64,000 nt of DNA from Micromonospora citrea (GTDB lineage Bacteria > Actinomycetota > Actinomycetes > Mycobacteriales > Micromonosporaceae). Below, piece after piece: positions 36,168-43,513 of this stretch. Position 1 is the stretch's first letter. Every line of letters starts with the position of its first letter. The DNA lies in NCBI RefSeq assembly GCF_900090315.1, contig NZ_FMHZ01000002.1, forward strand, positions 3,264,501 through 3,328,500. The letters run 5' to 3'. The position numbers and the translations under genes were made by a program. Under the pieces are notes generated by a model, which saw only the letters and a program-made list of their open reading frames with translations, ran no database searches and was not told where the DNA came from.

Positions 36168-37523
36168 ATGACCGACAGGTACGCGAGCTTCGTCCAATCG
36201 GGGGCCGGTCGCGCGCTGGTCAAGCGCCTCGGGCTGCCCGACCCGCCGCGACTGCGCCGACACGCCCCCGGCGACCCCCTCACCCCCGGTCCCGTCCTGC
36301 TGGGCGCCGCGACCGGGGGCCGGCTCGCCGAGCCGGTCGGCAAGCTCCTCGCCGCCGCCGGGGTCGAGCTGCGCGACCCCGACGCCGTGGAGTCCACCGA
36401 GCGCTTCGCCGCCCTGGTGTACGACGCCACCGGCGTCACCGACTCCACCGACCTGCGCCAGCTCTACGACTTCTTCCACCCGCACGCCCGGTCGGTGCTG
36501 CCGAGCGGGCGGGTGATCGTGCTCGGCACCCCGCCCGCCGAGGGCGGCTCGCCCCGCGAGGCCACCGCCCAACGCGCCCTGGAGGGGCTGACCCGCAGCA
36601 TCGGCAAGGAGTTCGGCCGGGGCGTCACCGCCCAGCTCGTGTACGTCACGAAGGACGCCGACCCCGGCACCTGGACCAGCCTGGAGGCCACCCTCCGGTT
36701 CCTGCTCTCCGGCCGGTCCGCGTACGTCTCGGGGCAGGTCGTCCGGGTCGGCGCCGGCACGGCCGCCGCCCCGGCCGACTGGGACCGCCCGCTGGACGGG
36801 CAGGTCGTCCTGGTCACCGGGGCGGCCCGGGGCATCGGCGCGGCGCTGGCCCGGGTGCTGGCCCGCGACGGCGCGCGCGTCGTCGCGCTGGACGTCCCGG
36901 CGGCGGGCGACGAGCTGGCCGCGGTCGTCAACGAGATCGGCGCGACGGCCGTGCAGCTCGACCTGACCGCGCCCGACGCGCCGGCCCGGCTCGCCGCGCA
37001 CCTCGCCGAGCGGCACGGGCGGGTCGACGTGGTCGTGCACAACGCGGGCATCACCCGGGACAAGACCCTCGGCCGGATGGACGCCGACCGCTGGGACTCG
37101 GTCATCGACGTCAACCTCTCCAGCCAGGAGCGGATCAACGACGTGCTGCTGGAGCGGGAGCTGATCCCGGCCGGCGGGCGGATCGTCTCGGTCTCCTCCA
37201 TCGCCGGCATCGCCGGCAACCGGGGGCAGACCAACTACGCCGCCAGCAAGGCGGGCGTGATCGGGCTGGTCGACTCGCTCGCCCCGGCCCTGCGCGAGCG
37301 CGGGATCAGCGTGAACGCCGTCGCCCCCGGGTTCATCGAGACACGGCTGACCGCGCGCATCCCGCTGGCGCTCCGCGAGGCGGGCCGGCGGATGAACAGC
37401 ATGTCGCAGGGCGGGCTGCCGGTGGACGTCGCCGAGACCATCGGCTGGCTGGCGTGGCCGGCCTCCGGCGCGGTCAGCGGCAACGTCGTCCGGGTCTGCG
37501 GCCAGAGCCTGCTGGGGGCGTGA
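36168..37523 (+). CDS. High-molecular-weight 3-oxoacyl-ACP/CoA reductase (FabG4-like)
   Basis: A 451-residue two-domain short-chain dehydrogenase. The N-terminal about 200 residues are a degenerate flavodoxin/SDR-like domain (ALVKRLGLPDPPRLRR). The C-terminal domain is a full SDR: cofactor motif TGAARGIGAALA, HNAGITRDKTL, catalytic Ser in SVSSIAG, and YxxxK in YAASKAG. This layout is that of mycobacterial FabG4, which prefers NADH and long acyl chains. Its stop overlaps the next gene's ATG (TGATG at 37521), so it is translationally coupled to the hydratase. Confidence 0.92.
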   Translation: MTDRYASFVQSGAGRALVKRLGLPDPPRLRRHAPGDPLTPGPVLLGAATGGRLAEPVGKLLAAAGVELRDPDAVESTERFAALVYDATGVTDSTDLRQLYDFFHPHARSVLPSGRVIVLGTPPAEGGSPREATAQRALEGLTRSIGKEFGRGVTAQLVYVTKDADPGTWTSLEATLRFLLSGRSAYVSGQVVRVGAGTAAAPADWDRPLDGQVVLVTGAARGIGAALARVLARDGARVVALDVPAAGDELAAVVNEIGATAVQLDLTAPDAPARLAAHLAERHGRVDVVVHNAGITRDKTLGRMDADRWDSVIDVNLSSQERINDVLLERELIPAGGRIVSVSSIAGIAGNRGQTNYAASKAGVIGLVDSLAPALRERGISVNAVAPGFIETRLTARIPLALREAGRRMNSMSQGGLPVDVAETIGWLAWPASGAVSGNVVRVCGQSLLGA

Positions 37524-38590
37524 TGGCCGGGCGGAGGGAGCCGGCGGAGGGCCCGGCGGACGACCTGTCCCTGCACGAGCTGATCGACGGCCCCACGGAG
37601 GTGCTGCCGGAGGAGACGCTGGCGGCGGTCCGCCGGCCGGGGCCGTCCGGCCACGACCTGAGCGTCGAGGAGACGCACGACCTCTCCGGGGCGGCCGACG
37701 AGGTGACGCGGGACCTGGCCGGGCACGCCGCGACGGGTGCCCGGGAGCGCGTGGAGCTGCCCCGGATGCCGGCGGCCGGTGCGCTGTACCGGCGGGCGCT
37801 GCTCGGCGCGCTGCCCGGTCTCGGCGGCGGTCGCCGGTCGGCCGACGTGCCGGCGGTGGAGCTTTCCGTCGCCGGGGCCGCCGTCGACCGGGCGCACCTG
37901 GCCGACTACGACCGGGTCTGCGGGTTCCGGCTCACCGACCAACTGCCGGCCACGTACCCGCACGTCATGGGGTTCCCGCTGGCCCTGCGGCTGATGACCG
38001 CGCCGGAGTTCCCGATCCCGCTGACCGGCGTGGTGCACGTCGGCAACCGGATCACCGTGCACCGCCCGGTCAGCGCCGACGAGACCCTCGACTTCCGCGC
38101 GTACGCGGAGCACCTGCGCCCGCACGACCGGGGGCGGCAGGTCGACGTGGTGCTCGTCGGCTCGGTGGACGGGGAGGAGGTCTGGCGGGGCGTCTCGACG
38201 TACCTCGGCCGGGAGCGCACGCCGGGCGGGGAGCGGCGGCGCGACCCGGGCGAGCGGCCCGCGGCGCCGGCCGGCTCCGCCCGCTGGCGGGTCGAGCCCC
38301 GCGTCGGCACGGACTACGCGCGGGTCTCCGGCGACCACAACCCGATCCACACCTCCCGCCTCGGCGCCCGGTTGTTCGGCTTCCCCCGGCCGATCGCGCA
38401 CGGGATGTGGAGCAAGGCCCGCTGCCTGGCCGCGCTGGAGAACCGGCTGCCCGACGCCTACACCGTCGAGGTGGCCTTCAAGCTGCCGGTGCCGCTGCCG
38501 GGCACGGTGAGTTTCGCGCGCCTGCCGGACGGCGGATTCGCCCTGCACGACCTGCGCGGTCGCCCGCACCTGGTGGGTCTCGTGCGCTGA
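37523..38590 (+). CDS. MaoC-like (R)-specific hydratase/dehydratase (HtdX-like)
   Basis: A 355-residue double-hotdog protein. The first hotdog (about residues 100-230) is ligand-shaping (YPHVMGFPLALRLMT, VVHVGNRITVHRPV). The second carries the catalytic hydratase motif YARVSGDHNPIHTS with Asp and His. An unusual 90-residue charged N-terminal region (DDLSLHELIDGPTEVLPEE) precedes them. The position after fabG4 and opposite thiolase matches mycobacterial htdX. Predicted role: (R)-3-hydroxyacyl thioester dehydration. Confidence 0.9.
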   Translation: MAGRREPAEGPADDLSLHELIDGPTEVLPEETLAAVRRPGPSGHDLSVEETHDLSGAADEVTRDLAGHAATGARERVELPRMPAAGALYRRALLGALPGLGGGRRSADVPAVELSVAGAAVDRAHLADYDRVCGFRLTDQLPATYPHVMGFPLALRLMTAPEFPIPLTGVVHVGNRITVHRPVSADETLDFRAYAEHLRPHDRGRQVDVVLVGSVDGEEVWRGVSTYLGRERTPGGERRRDPGERPAAPAGSARWRVEPRVGTDYARVSGDHNPIHTSRLGARLFGFPRPIAHGMWSKARCLAALENRLPDAYTVEVAFKLPVPLPGTVSFARLPDGGFALHDLRGRPHLVGLVR

Positions 38591-38633
38591 GCCGCCCCTG
38601 CCGATCCGGACACCGGGCTTGGCAGGGGCGGCT
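38590..38633 (+). terminator. Hairpin after htdX-like gene
   Basis: Thirteen-base perfect arms (38590-38602, 38621-38633) with an 18-nt loop begin at the stop codon. The right arm also holds the -35 of the next promoter. Confidence 0.7.
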
Positions 38634-38678
38634 TCGTGCGCTAGGTTCTTCTCAGATCGAGATGTTCTCAAGATGAGA
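38619..38678 (+). promoter_or_regulatory. Promoter and twin operator of the Nudix/PurA-like operon
   Basis: TTGGCA (38619-38624), 17 bp, TAGGTT (38642-38647) forms a good housekeeping-type promoter with its start near 38654. Two inverted repeats follow: TCTCAGATCGAGA (38650-38662) and TCTCAAGATGAGA (38666-38678), 16 bp apart. They straddle and follow the start site, the position of a repressor site. The adjacent NrtR-type gene is the natural candidate regulator. Confidence 0.55.
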
Positions 38679-38686
38679 GGGACGAC

Positions 38687-39439
38687 GTGGACGAGCGGGA
38701 GTTCCTGGCCGCGTACGACCCCCGGGCCTATCCGGCGGTCGCGGTCACCGTCGACGTGGTGGCGCTGACCATCCGGCACGGCGCGCTGCACCTGCTGCTG
38801 ATCCGGCGCGGCGAGCCCCCCTTCGAGGGGCACTGGGCGCTGCCCGGCGGCTTCGTCCGCCCCGCCGAGGACCTGCTCGCCGGCGCCCGGCGCGAGCTGG
38901 CCGAGGAGACCGGGCTCGGCGGGGAGGGGCTGCGCCGCGTACACCTGGAGCAGCTCGCCAGCTACGGCGACCCCGACCGCGACCCGCGGATGCGCGTCGT
39001 CTCGGTCGCCCACCTCGCGTTCGCGCCCGACCTGCCCGACCCGGCCGCCGGCAGCGACGCCGACGAGGCGGCCTGGCTGCCGGTGACCGGCCTGGCCAGC
39101 CGGCAGCTCGCCTTCGACCACGGCCGGATCATCGACGACGCGCTGGAGCGGGCCCGGTCCAAGCTGGAATACACCCCGCTCGCCACCCGCTTCCTCGCCG
39201 GCGAGTTCACCATCAGCGAGCTGCGCGCCGTCTACGAGACGGTCTGGGGGCACCCCCTGCACGCCGGCAACTTCCACCGCAAGGTGCTCTCCGTGCCCGG
39301 CTTCGTGGAGAGCACCGGCGCCAACACCGAGCGCGGCGGCGCGCGCGGCGGCCCCCGCGCCAGGCTCTACCGGGCCGGCGACGCCCGGCTGCTGCACCCG
39401 GCGCTGCTGCGCCCCGCGCGGGAGGAGACGGTGCGATGA
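38687..39439 (+). CDS. Nudix-domain transcriptional regulator (NrtR family)
   Basis: A 250-residue protein: N-terminal Nudix domain (residues about 18-150) and C-terminal winged helix (about 160-235, FTISELRAVYETVWGHPLHAGNFHRKVLS). NrtR-type regulators sense ADP-ribose or related nucleotides and repress NAD or sugar genes. The Nudix box GFVRPAEDLLAGARRELAEE fits Gx5Ex7REUxEE with all metal-binding glutamates, so hydrolysis may be retained, whereas many NrtR proteins have lost it. Two inverted repeats lie just upstream. Its stop overlaps the next start (ATGA at 39436). First gene of a five-gene operon. Confidence 0.85.
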   Translation: MDEREFLAAYDPRAYPAVAVTVDVVALTIRHGALHLLLIRRGEPPFEGHWALPGGFVRPAEDLLAGARRELAEETGLGGEGLRRVHLEQLASYGDPDRDPRMRVVSVAHLAFAPDLPDPAAGSDADEAAWLPVTGLASRQLAFDHGRIIDDALERARSKLEYTPLATRFLAGEFTISELRAVYETVWGHPLHAGNFHRKVLSVPGFVESTGANTERGGARGGPRARLYRAGDARLLHPALLRPAREETVR

Positions 39440-40410
39440 GGACCGCGGAGGCCATCCGCCTGGTCACGGCGGCCCGCAGCGACGCCGACCTGTTCGGCGC
39501 GGACCAGCCGGCCCGCCGCTACCGCGAGCTGGTCGCGGCCCTGCACCCCGACCGCCTGCCGGCCGACCCGGCCGTACGCGCCGAGGCCACCGACGCGTTC
39601 GTCCGGGTCACCACCCGCTGGAAGGCCCGCCGGGTCACCGTCCTCGGCGACTACCGCCTCGGCACGCCGGCCCACTCGGGTGACCTGGCCGACCTCTACG
39701 ACGTCGGCGCCGACCGCCTGCTCAAGCTGCCCCGGCGGCCCTCCGACAACGACCTGATGGCCCGCGAGGCGCACGCCCTGCACACCATCGCCGAGCGCGG
39801 CGACCCGCGCTACCTGCCGTACGTGCCCCGGCTGGTGGACTCGTTCCGGCACTCCGACGCCGCGACCGGCGCCGAACGGCGGATCAACGTGCTCGCCACC
39901 GCGCCCGGCCTGCACGACCTGACCGAGGTGCGGCGCGCGTACCCCGACGGGCTGGACGCCCGCGACGTCGCCTGGATGTGGCGGCGGCTGCTGGTCGCGC
40001 TCGGCCTGGCCCACCGGGCGGGCATCGTGCACGGCGCGGTCCTGCCGCCGCACGTGCTGATCCAGCCCGACCAGCACGGCGTGGTGCTCGTCGACTGGTG
40101 CTTCTCCGCGCCCGTCGGCAGCACCGTCCCCGCGCTGGTCCCCGGCCACGACGCACGGTGGTACCCCGACGAGATCCTCCGGAAGCGGCCCTGCGGGCCG
40201 GGCACCGACATCGCCATGGCCAGCGGATGCATGAGCTGGCTGATGGGGCCCCGCGCGCCGCGCGAGCTGGACGCCTTCGCGCGGGGCTGCCGCCAGCGGG
40301 CCCTGGGCGCCCGGCCCGACGACGCCTGGCGCCTGCTGCACGAACTGGACGAGGTGCTGGAACGGCTCTACGGGCCGCGCACCTTCCGACCCTTCACCCT
40401 CAACCCGTAA
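39436..40410 (+). CDS. J-domain-like / protein-pseudokinase fusion
   Basis: A 324-residue protein. Residues about 1-65 resemble a J-domain: helix, RYRELVAALHPDRLP with the HPD tripeptide, then a second helix. Residues about 75-320 look like a protein-kinase fold: a strand ending LLKLPRRPS (VAIK-type Lys), REAHAL (helix C Glu), HRAGIVHGAVLPPHVLI in the catalytic-loop position, and VLVDWCFS in place of DFG. The catalytic Asp (HRD/HGD) is Ala and the loop Asn is His, so phosphotransfer is unlikely. TDIAMASGCMSWLMG matches helix F. It overlaps the Nudix gene by 4 bp and ends 9 bp before the vWA gene. Confidence 0.7.
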   Translation: MRTAEAIRLVTAARSDADLFGADQPARRYRELVAALHPDRLPADPAVRAEATDAFVRVTTRWKARRVTVLGDYRLGTPAHSGDLADLYDVGADRLLKLPRRPSDNDLMAREAHALHTIAERGDPRYLPYVPRLVDSFRHSDAATGAERRINVLATAPGLHDLTEVRRAYPDGLDARDVAWMWRRLLVALGLAHRAGIVHGAVLPPHVLIQPDQHGVVLVDWCFSAPVGSTVPALVPGHDARWYPDEILRKRPCGPGTDIAMASGCMSWLMGPRAPRELDAFARGCRQRALGARPDDAWRLLHELDEVLERLYGPRTFRPFTLNP

Positions 40411-40419
40411 GGAGCTGTC

Positions 40420-41379
40420 ATGGGCAGTGGAATGTGGTCCACCGACGTGTACGACGCCGCCGACCGCTACCGCCGGAAGACCGGCAGGAGCGCGTTCTCG
40501 TACAGCGACAGCGGGGCGCGCACCGTGCACCCCTCGCTCGACCCCCGGGGCGTGGTACGCGAGAGCCGCGACTCCGACGAGCACCCCCGGTCGACGCCCA
40601 TCGCGGTGCTGTTCGACGTGACCGGCTCGATGCGCAACGTGCCACGCGTCCTGCAGACCAAGCTGCCGCGGCTGCTCGGGCTGCTGCAACGGCAGGGCTA
40701 CGCCAGCGACCCGCAGATCATGTTCGGCGCGATCGGCGACGCCACCTGCGACCGGGTGCCGTTGCAGGTGGGGCAGTTCGAGTCGGACAACCGGATGGAC
40801 GACGACCTCGGCCGCATCGTGCTGGAGGGCGGCGGCGGCGGACAGATGACCGAGTCGTACGAGCTGGCCATGTACTTCATGGCCCGACACACCGTGACCG
40901 ACGCCTGGGAGAGGCGCGGCCGGCGCGGCTACCTGTTCATCATCGGCGACGAGCTGGCGTACCCCCAGGTGAAGGCGCGCGAGGTGGCCCGCCTGATCGG
41001 CGACGGCCCGCGCGAGGACGTGCCGCTGCGGCAGGTCGTCGACGAGGTGACCCGCCGCTGGGACACCTACTACCTGCTCCCCGCCGGCAGCCACTACTCG
41101 GGCAACGCCAAGGTGCTGGACTTCTGGCGGAGCCTGCTCGGGCAGAACGCAGTCGTGCTGGACGATCTCGACGCGGTCTGCGAGACCATCGCGCTCACCA
41201 TCGGGCTCGGCGAGCAGGCCGTCGACCTGGACGAGGGCCTGCGCCACCTGGACCGGGCCGGCTCGAACGCCACCGGCACGGTGTCCAAGGCGCTGGCCCG
41301 GCTGGGCCGGGGGCGGCGCGCCGAGGTGTCGACGCTGCCCGCCTTCCGCGACACCGGCGGCGAGGTGACCCGGCTGTGA
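40420..41379 (+). CDS. von Willebrand factor A (vWA)-domain protein
   Basis: A 319-residue cytosolic protein. The vWA fold starts at PIAVLFDVTGSMRNV (about residue 65), whose DVTGS is the MIDAS metal motif (DxTxS variant). Further MIDAS-like acidic/Thr positions follow in GQMTESYELA and FIIGDELAYP. A helical C-terminal part (LDEGLRHLDRAGSNATG) may bind partners. Similar vWA proteins pair with kinases in TerY-type stress systems; here the partner would be the pseudokinase just upstream. Shine-Dalgarno GGAG precedes ATG 40420. Its stop overlaps the next GTG (GTGA at 41376). Confidence 0.82.
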   Translation: MGSGMWSTDVYDAADRYRRKTGRSAFSYSDSGARTVHPSLDPRGVVRESRDSDEHPRSTPIAVLFDVTGSMRNVPRVLQTKLPRLLGLLQRQGYASDPQIMFGAIGDATCDRVPLQVGQFESDNRMDDDLGRIVLEGGGGGQMTESYELAMYFMARHTVTDAWERRGRRGYLFIIGDELAYPQVKAREVARLIGDGPREDVPLRQVVDEVTRRWDTYYLLPAGSHYSGNAKVLDFWRSLLGQNAVVLDDLDAVCETIALTIGLGEQAVDLDEGLRHLDRAGSNATGTVSKALARLGRGRRAEVSTLPAFRDTGGEVTRL

Positions 41380-41480
41380 GGCACGAGGCGGTGGCCGACC
41401 CCGGCCACGACGGCTCCCGCAGCTCCCGCGGCCACGGCGGCCACGGCGGCTACGGCGGCTACGGCGGGGAGGCTCCGTGA
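41376..41480 (+). CDS. Small Gly/His/Tyr-rich peptide gene (34 residues)
   Basis: A 34-codon frame fitted exactly between the vWA and PurA-like genes. Its GTG start overlaps the vWA stop (GTGA 41376-41379) and its TGA overlaps the PurA-like GTG start (GTGA 41477-41480). The peptide begins MRHEAVADPGHDGSRSSRG and ends HGGHGGYGGYGGEAP. It is cationic/His-rich with no hydrophobic segment. Double 4-base overlaps are strong evidence for translation, though a chance frame in GC-rich sequence cannot be excluded. Function unknown: a metal-binding or regulatory peptide, a RiPP-like precursor, or merely a coupling leader. Confidence 0.55.
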   Translation: MRHEAVADPGHDGSRSSRGHGGHGGYGGYGGEAP

Positions 41481-42757
41481 GCGGGCACGTGGCGGTGGTC
41501 GACCTCGGCTACGGCGACGCCGGCAAGGGCACGGTCGTGGACTGGCTCTGCGCCACCCGGCCCGTGCACACGGTGGTCCGCTTCAACGGGGGCGCGCAGG
41601 CGGCGCACAACGTCGTGCTGCGCGACGGGCGGCACCACACGTTCGCGCAGTTCGGGGCCGGGACCTTCCACCCCGGCGTCCGTACGCACCTGTCGCGGCA
41701 CGTGGTGGTGGACCCGCTGGCGCTGGCCGCCGAGGCCGACCACCTCGCCTCCGTCGGGGTGCCCGACGCGCTCGACCGGCTGACGGTGGACGGGGAGGCG
41801 CTGCTCGCCACCCCGTACCACCGGGCCGCCAACCGGGCCCGGGAGATCGCCCGGGGAGCCGACCGGCACGGCTCCTGCGGGCTGGGGGTGGGCGAGACCA
41901 TGGCGTACGCGCTCGCCCACCCCGACGAAGCGCCCCGGGTGGCCGACTGCCTCCACCCGGCGCTGCTGCGCCGCCGGCTGGCAGCCCTGCGGGACCGGCT
42001 GACCGCCGAACTCGGCCCGCTGGACGCGCCGCCCGTCGACGACTGCCTGCCCGCGTTCACCGGGTTCGCCGGGCGGGTGGCGATCGTCGACCGGGGCTGG
42101 CTCGCCGGGGCGCTGCGCGCCGGCACCTGCGTCTTCGAGGGCGCACAGGGGGTGCTGCTCGACGAGTGGCACGGCTTCCACCCGTACACGACATGGAGCA
42201 CCACCACGTTCGCCAACGTCGACAGCCTGCTCGCCGAGGCGGGCCAGGCCGGCACTGCCACCCGGATCGGGGTGCTGCGCGTGGTCACCACCCGGCACGG
42301 CCCGGGCCCGCTGGTGACCGAGGACCCGGCTCTGCCGCTGACCGACCCGCACAACCCGACCAACCCGTGGCAGGGGCGCTTCCGGTTCGGCCACTTCGAC
42401 GCGGTCGCCCACCGGTACGCCCTCGCCGCCGCCGGCGGGGTCGACGGCCTGGCGCTGACCCACCTCGACCTCGCCGGCCCCGGGCTGCGGATCTGCCGCC
42501 GCTACGACTGGACCGACCGGCTCACCCCGGGCCCGCCCGGCGACCTGGACCGGCTGGCGGCGCTGACCGCCCGGCTGCTGCGCTCCCGCCCGGTCCACGA
42601 CGACGCCCCCGTCGACTGGCCGTCGGCGGTCGCCGAGGAACTGGCCACCCCGGTGGTGCTCACCTCGCACGGCCCCACCGCCGGAGACAAGGTCCCGAAC
42701 GGCCCGCTGCTCGCCCCGCCGACCCTGGTCGACGCCGGGCCCGGCAGGTCGGGCTGA
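41477..42757 (+). CDS. Divergent adenylosuccinate-synthetase (PurA) paralogue
   Basis: A 426-residue PurA-fold protein; canonical purA is at 54893. P-loop region GYGDAGKGTVVDWL keeps the catalytic Asp but has Ala for the next Glu. GGAQAAHNVV keeps the catalytic His of GGHNAGHT-type loops but replaces the IMP-contacting Asn with Gln. The IMP-phosphate segment [11 protein letters not shown] is GSCGLGVGETMAY here. The guanine-recognising TKLD is THLD, and the aspartate-binding [10 protein letters not shown] is GRFRFGHFD, one residue shorter. FEGAQGVLLD is retained. GTP-like hydrolysis chemistry may persist with altered substrates. Last gene of the Nudix operon. Confidence 0.85.
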   Translation: MSGHVAVVDLGYGDAGKGTVVDWLCATRPVHTVVRFNGGAQAAHNVVLRDGRHHTFAQFGAGTFHPGVRTHLSRHVVVDPLALAAEADHLASVGVPDALDRLTVDGEALLATPYHRAANRAREIARGADRHGSCGLGVGETMAYALAHPDEAPRVADCLHPALLRRRLAALRDRLTAELGPLDAPPVDDCLPAFTGFAGRVAIVDRGWLAGALRAGTCVFEGAQGVLLDEWHGFHPYTTWSTTTFANVDSLLAEAGQAGTATRIGVLRVVTTRHGPGPLVTEDPALPLTDPHNPTNPWQGRFRFGHFDAVAHRYALAAAGGVDGLALTHLDLAGPGLRICRRYDWTDRLTPGPPGDLDRLAALTARLLRSRPVHDDAPVDWPSAVAEELATPVVLTSHGPTAGDKVPNGPLLAPPTLVDAGPGRSG

Positions 42758-42859
42758 TCCGGCGCGTCTGGCGGCGCGGCCCCGGTCCGGCACGTCCGGC
42801 TGCCCCGCGAGTCTCGCGACTCGGCCACCGGGCGGGCCGCGCCCGGCGAGCATGGGGGC

Positions 42860-43474
42860 GTGGAGTCCGCGCTCGACCTGCTGCGGCAGCTGGTCACCTC
42901 CCCGTGGGTGTACCTGCTGCTGTTCGGGCTCACCGCGGTCGACGCGTTCTTCCCGGCGGTACCCGGCGAGGCGGCCGTGATCACCGCCGCCGTGCTCGCC
43001 ACCGGCGGCAACCCCAACCTGGTCGCGGTGATCGTCGCCGCCGCGCTGGGGGCCTGCGCCGGCGACCACGTCTCGTACGCCATCGGGCGCGGCGGCGGCG
43101 CCAACCGGCTCGCCCGGTTACCCGCCGACAGTCGACGGCGGGCCGGCTCCGAGTGGGCCCGCCGGGCCGTGCACCGGCGCGGCGGGCTGATCCTGACCAC
43201 CGCCCGGTACGTGCCCGGTGGCCGCACCGCGGTCACCCTCACCATGGGGGCGGTCCGCTACCCGCTCCGCTCGTTCCTGCTGTTCGACGCGGTCGCGGCG
43301 ACGAGTTGGGCGCTCTACTGCGCCCTGCTCGGCTACTTCGGCGGGCTGGCGTTCGAACGCGACCCGGTCAAGGGCGTCCTCGCGGGGGTGGGCGTGTCGG
43401 TGGCGGTCACGCTGCTGCTGGAGTCGTTCCGCTGGCTGCGCCACCGCACCCCCCGCCAGCGCACCCGCTCCTGA
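42860..43474 (+). CDS. DedA-family membrane protein
   Basis: A 204-residue integral membrane protein of the DedA/SNARE-associated family, thought to act as lipid scramblases/flippases or proton-coupled transporters. Signatures: AVDAFFPAVPGEAAVI, GDHVSYAIGR, ARYVPGGRTAVTLTMGA (the conserved Arg and Gly loop) and SWALYCALLGYFGG. Four to five hydrophobic helices. It closely resembles a second copy at 45740, the two enclosing a two-component system. GTG 42860 is the first start. Confidence 0.88.
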   Translation: MESALDLLRQLVTSPWVYLLLFGLTAVDAFFPAVPGEAAVITAAVLATGGNPNLVAVIVAAALGACAGDHVSYAIGRGGGANRLARLPADSRRRAGSEWARRAVHRRGGLILTTARYVPGGRTAVTLTMGAVRYPLRSFLLFDAVAATSWALYCALLGYFGGLAFERDPVKGVLAGVGVSVAVTLLLESFRWLRHRTPRQRTRS

Positions 43475-43513
43475 CCAGCCCGCCGCACGGCGGCCCTCCT
43501 GCCGCACGGGCTG

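Noticed and set aside
34674..37040. Long minus-strand extension of the ABC permease frame upstream of its GTG start
   Set aside because: The extension is antisense to the fabG4-like gene and crosses the thiolase gene in a shadow frame; the permease's own Shine-Dalgarno and N-terminus begin at 34673.
39436..40410. Active serine/threonine protein kinase
   Set aside because: The catalytic-loop Asp and Asn and the DFG motif are all replaced, so I call it a pseudokinase.
41477..42757. Second housekeeping adenylosuccinate synthetase
   Set aside because: A fully canonical purA occurs at 54893 and this copy has changes in most substrate-contacting motifs.
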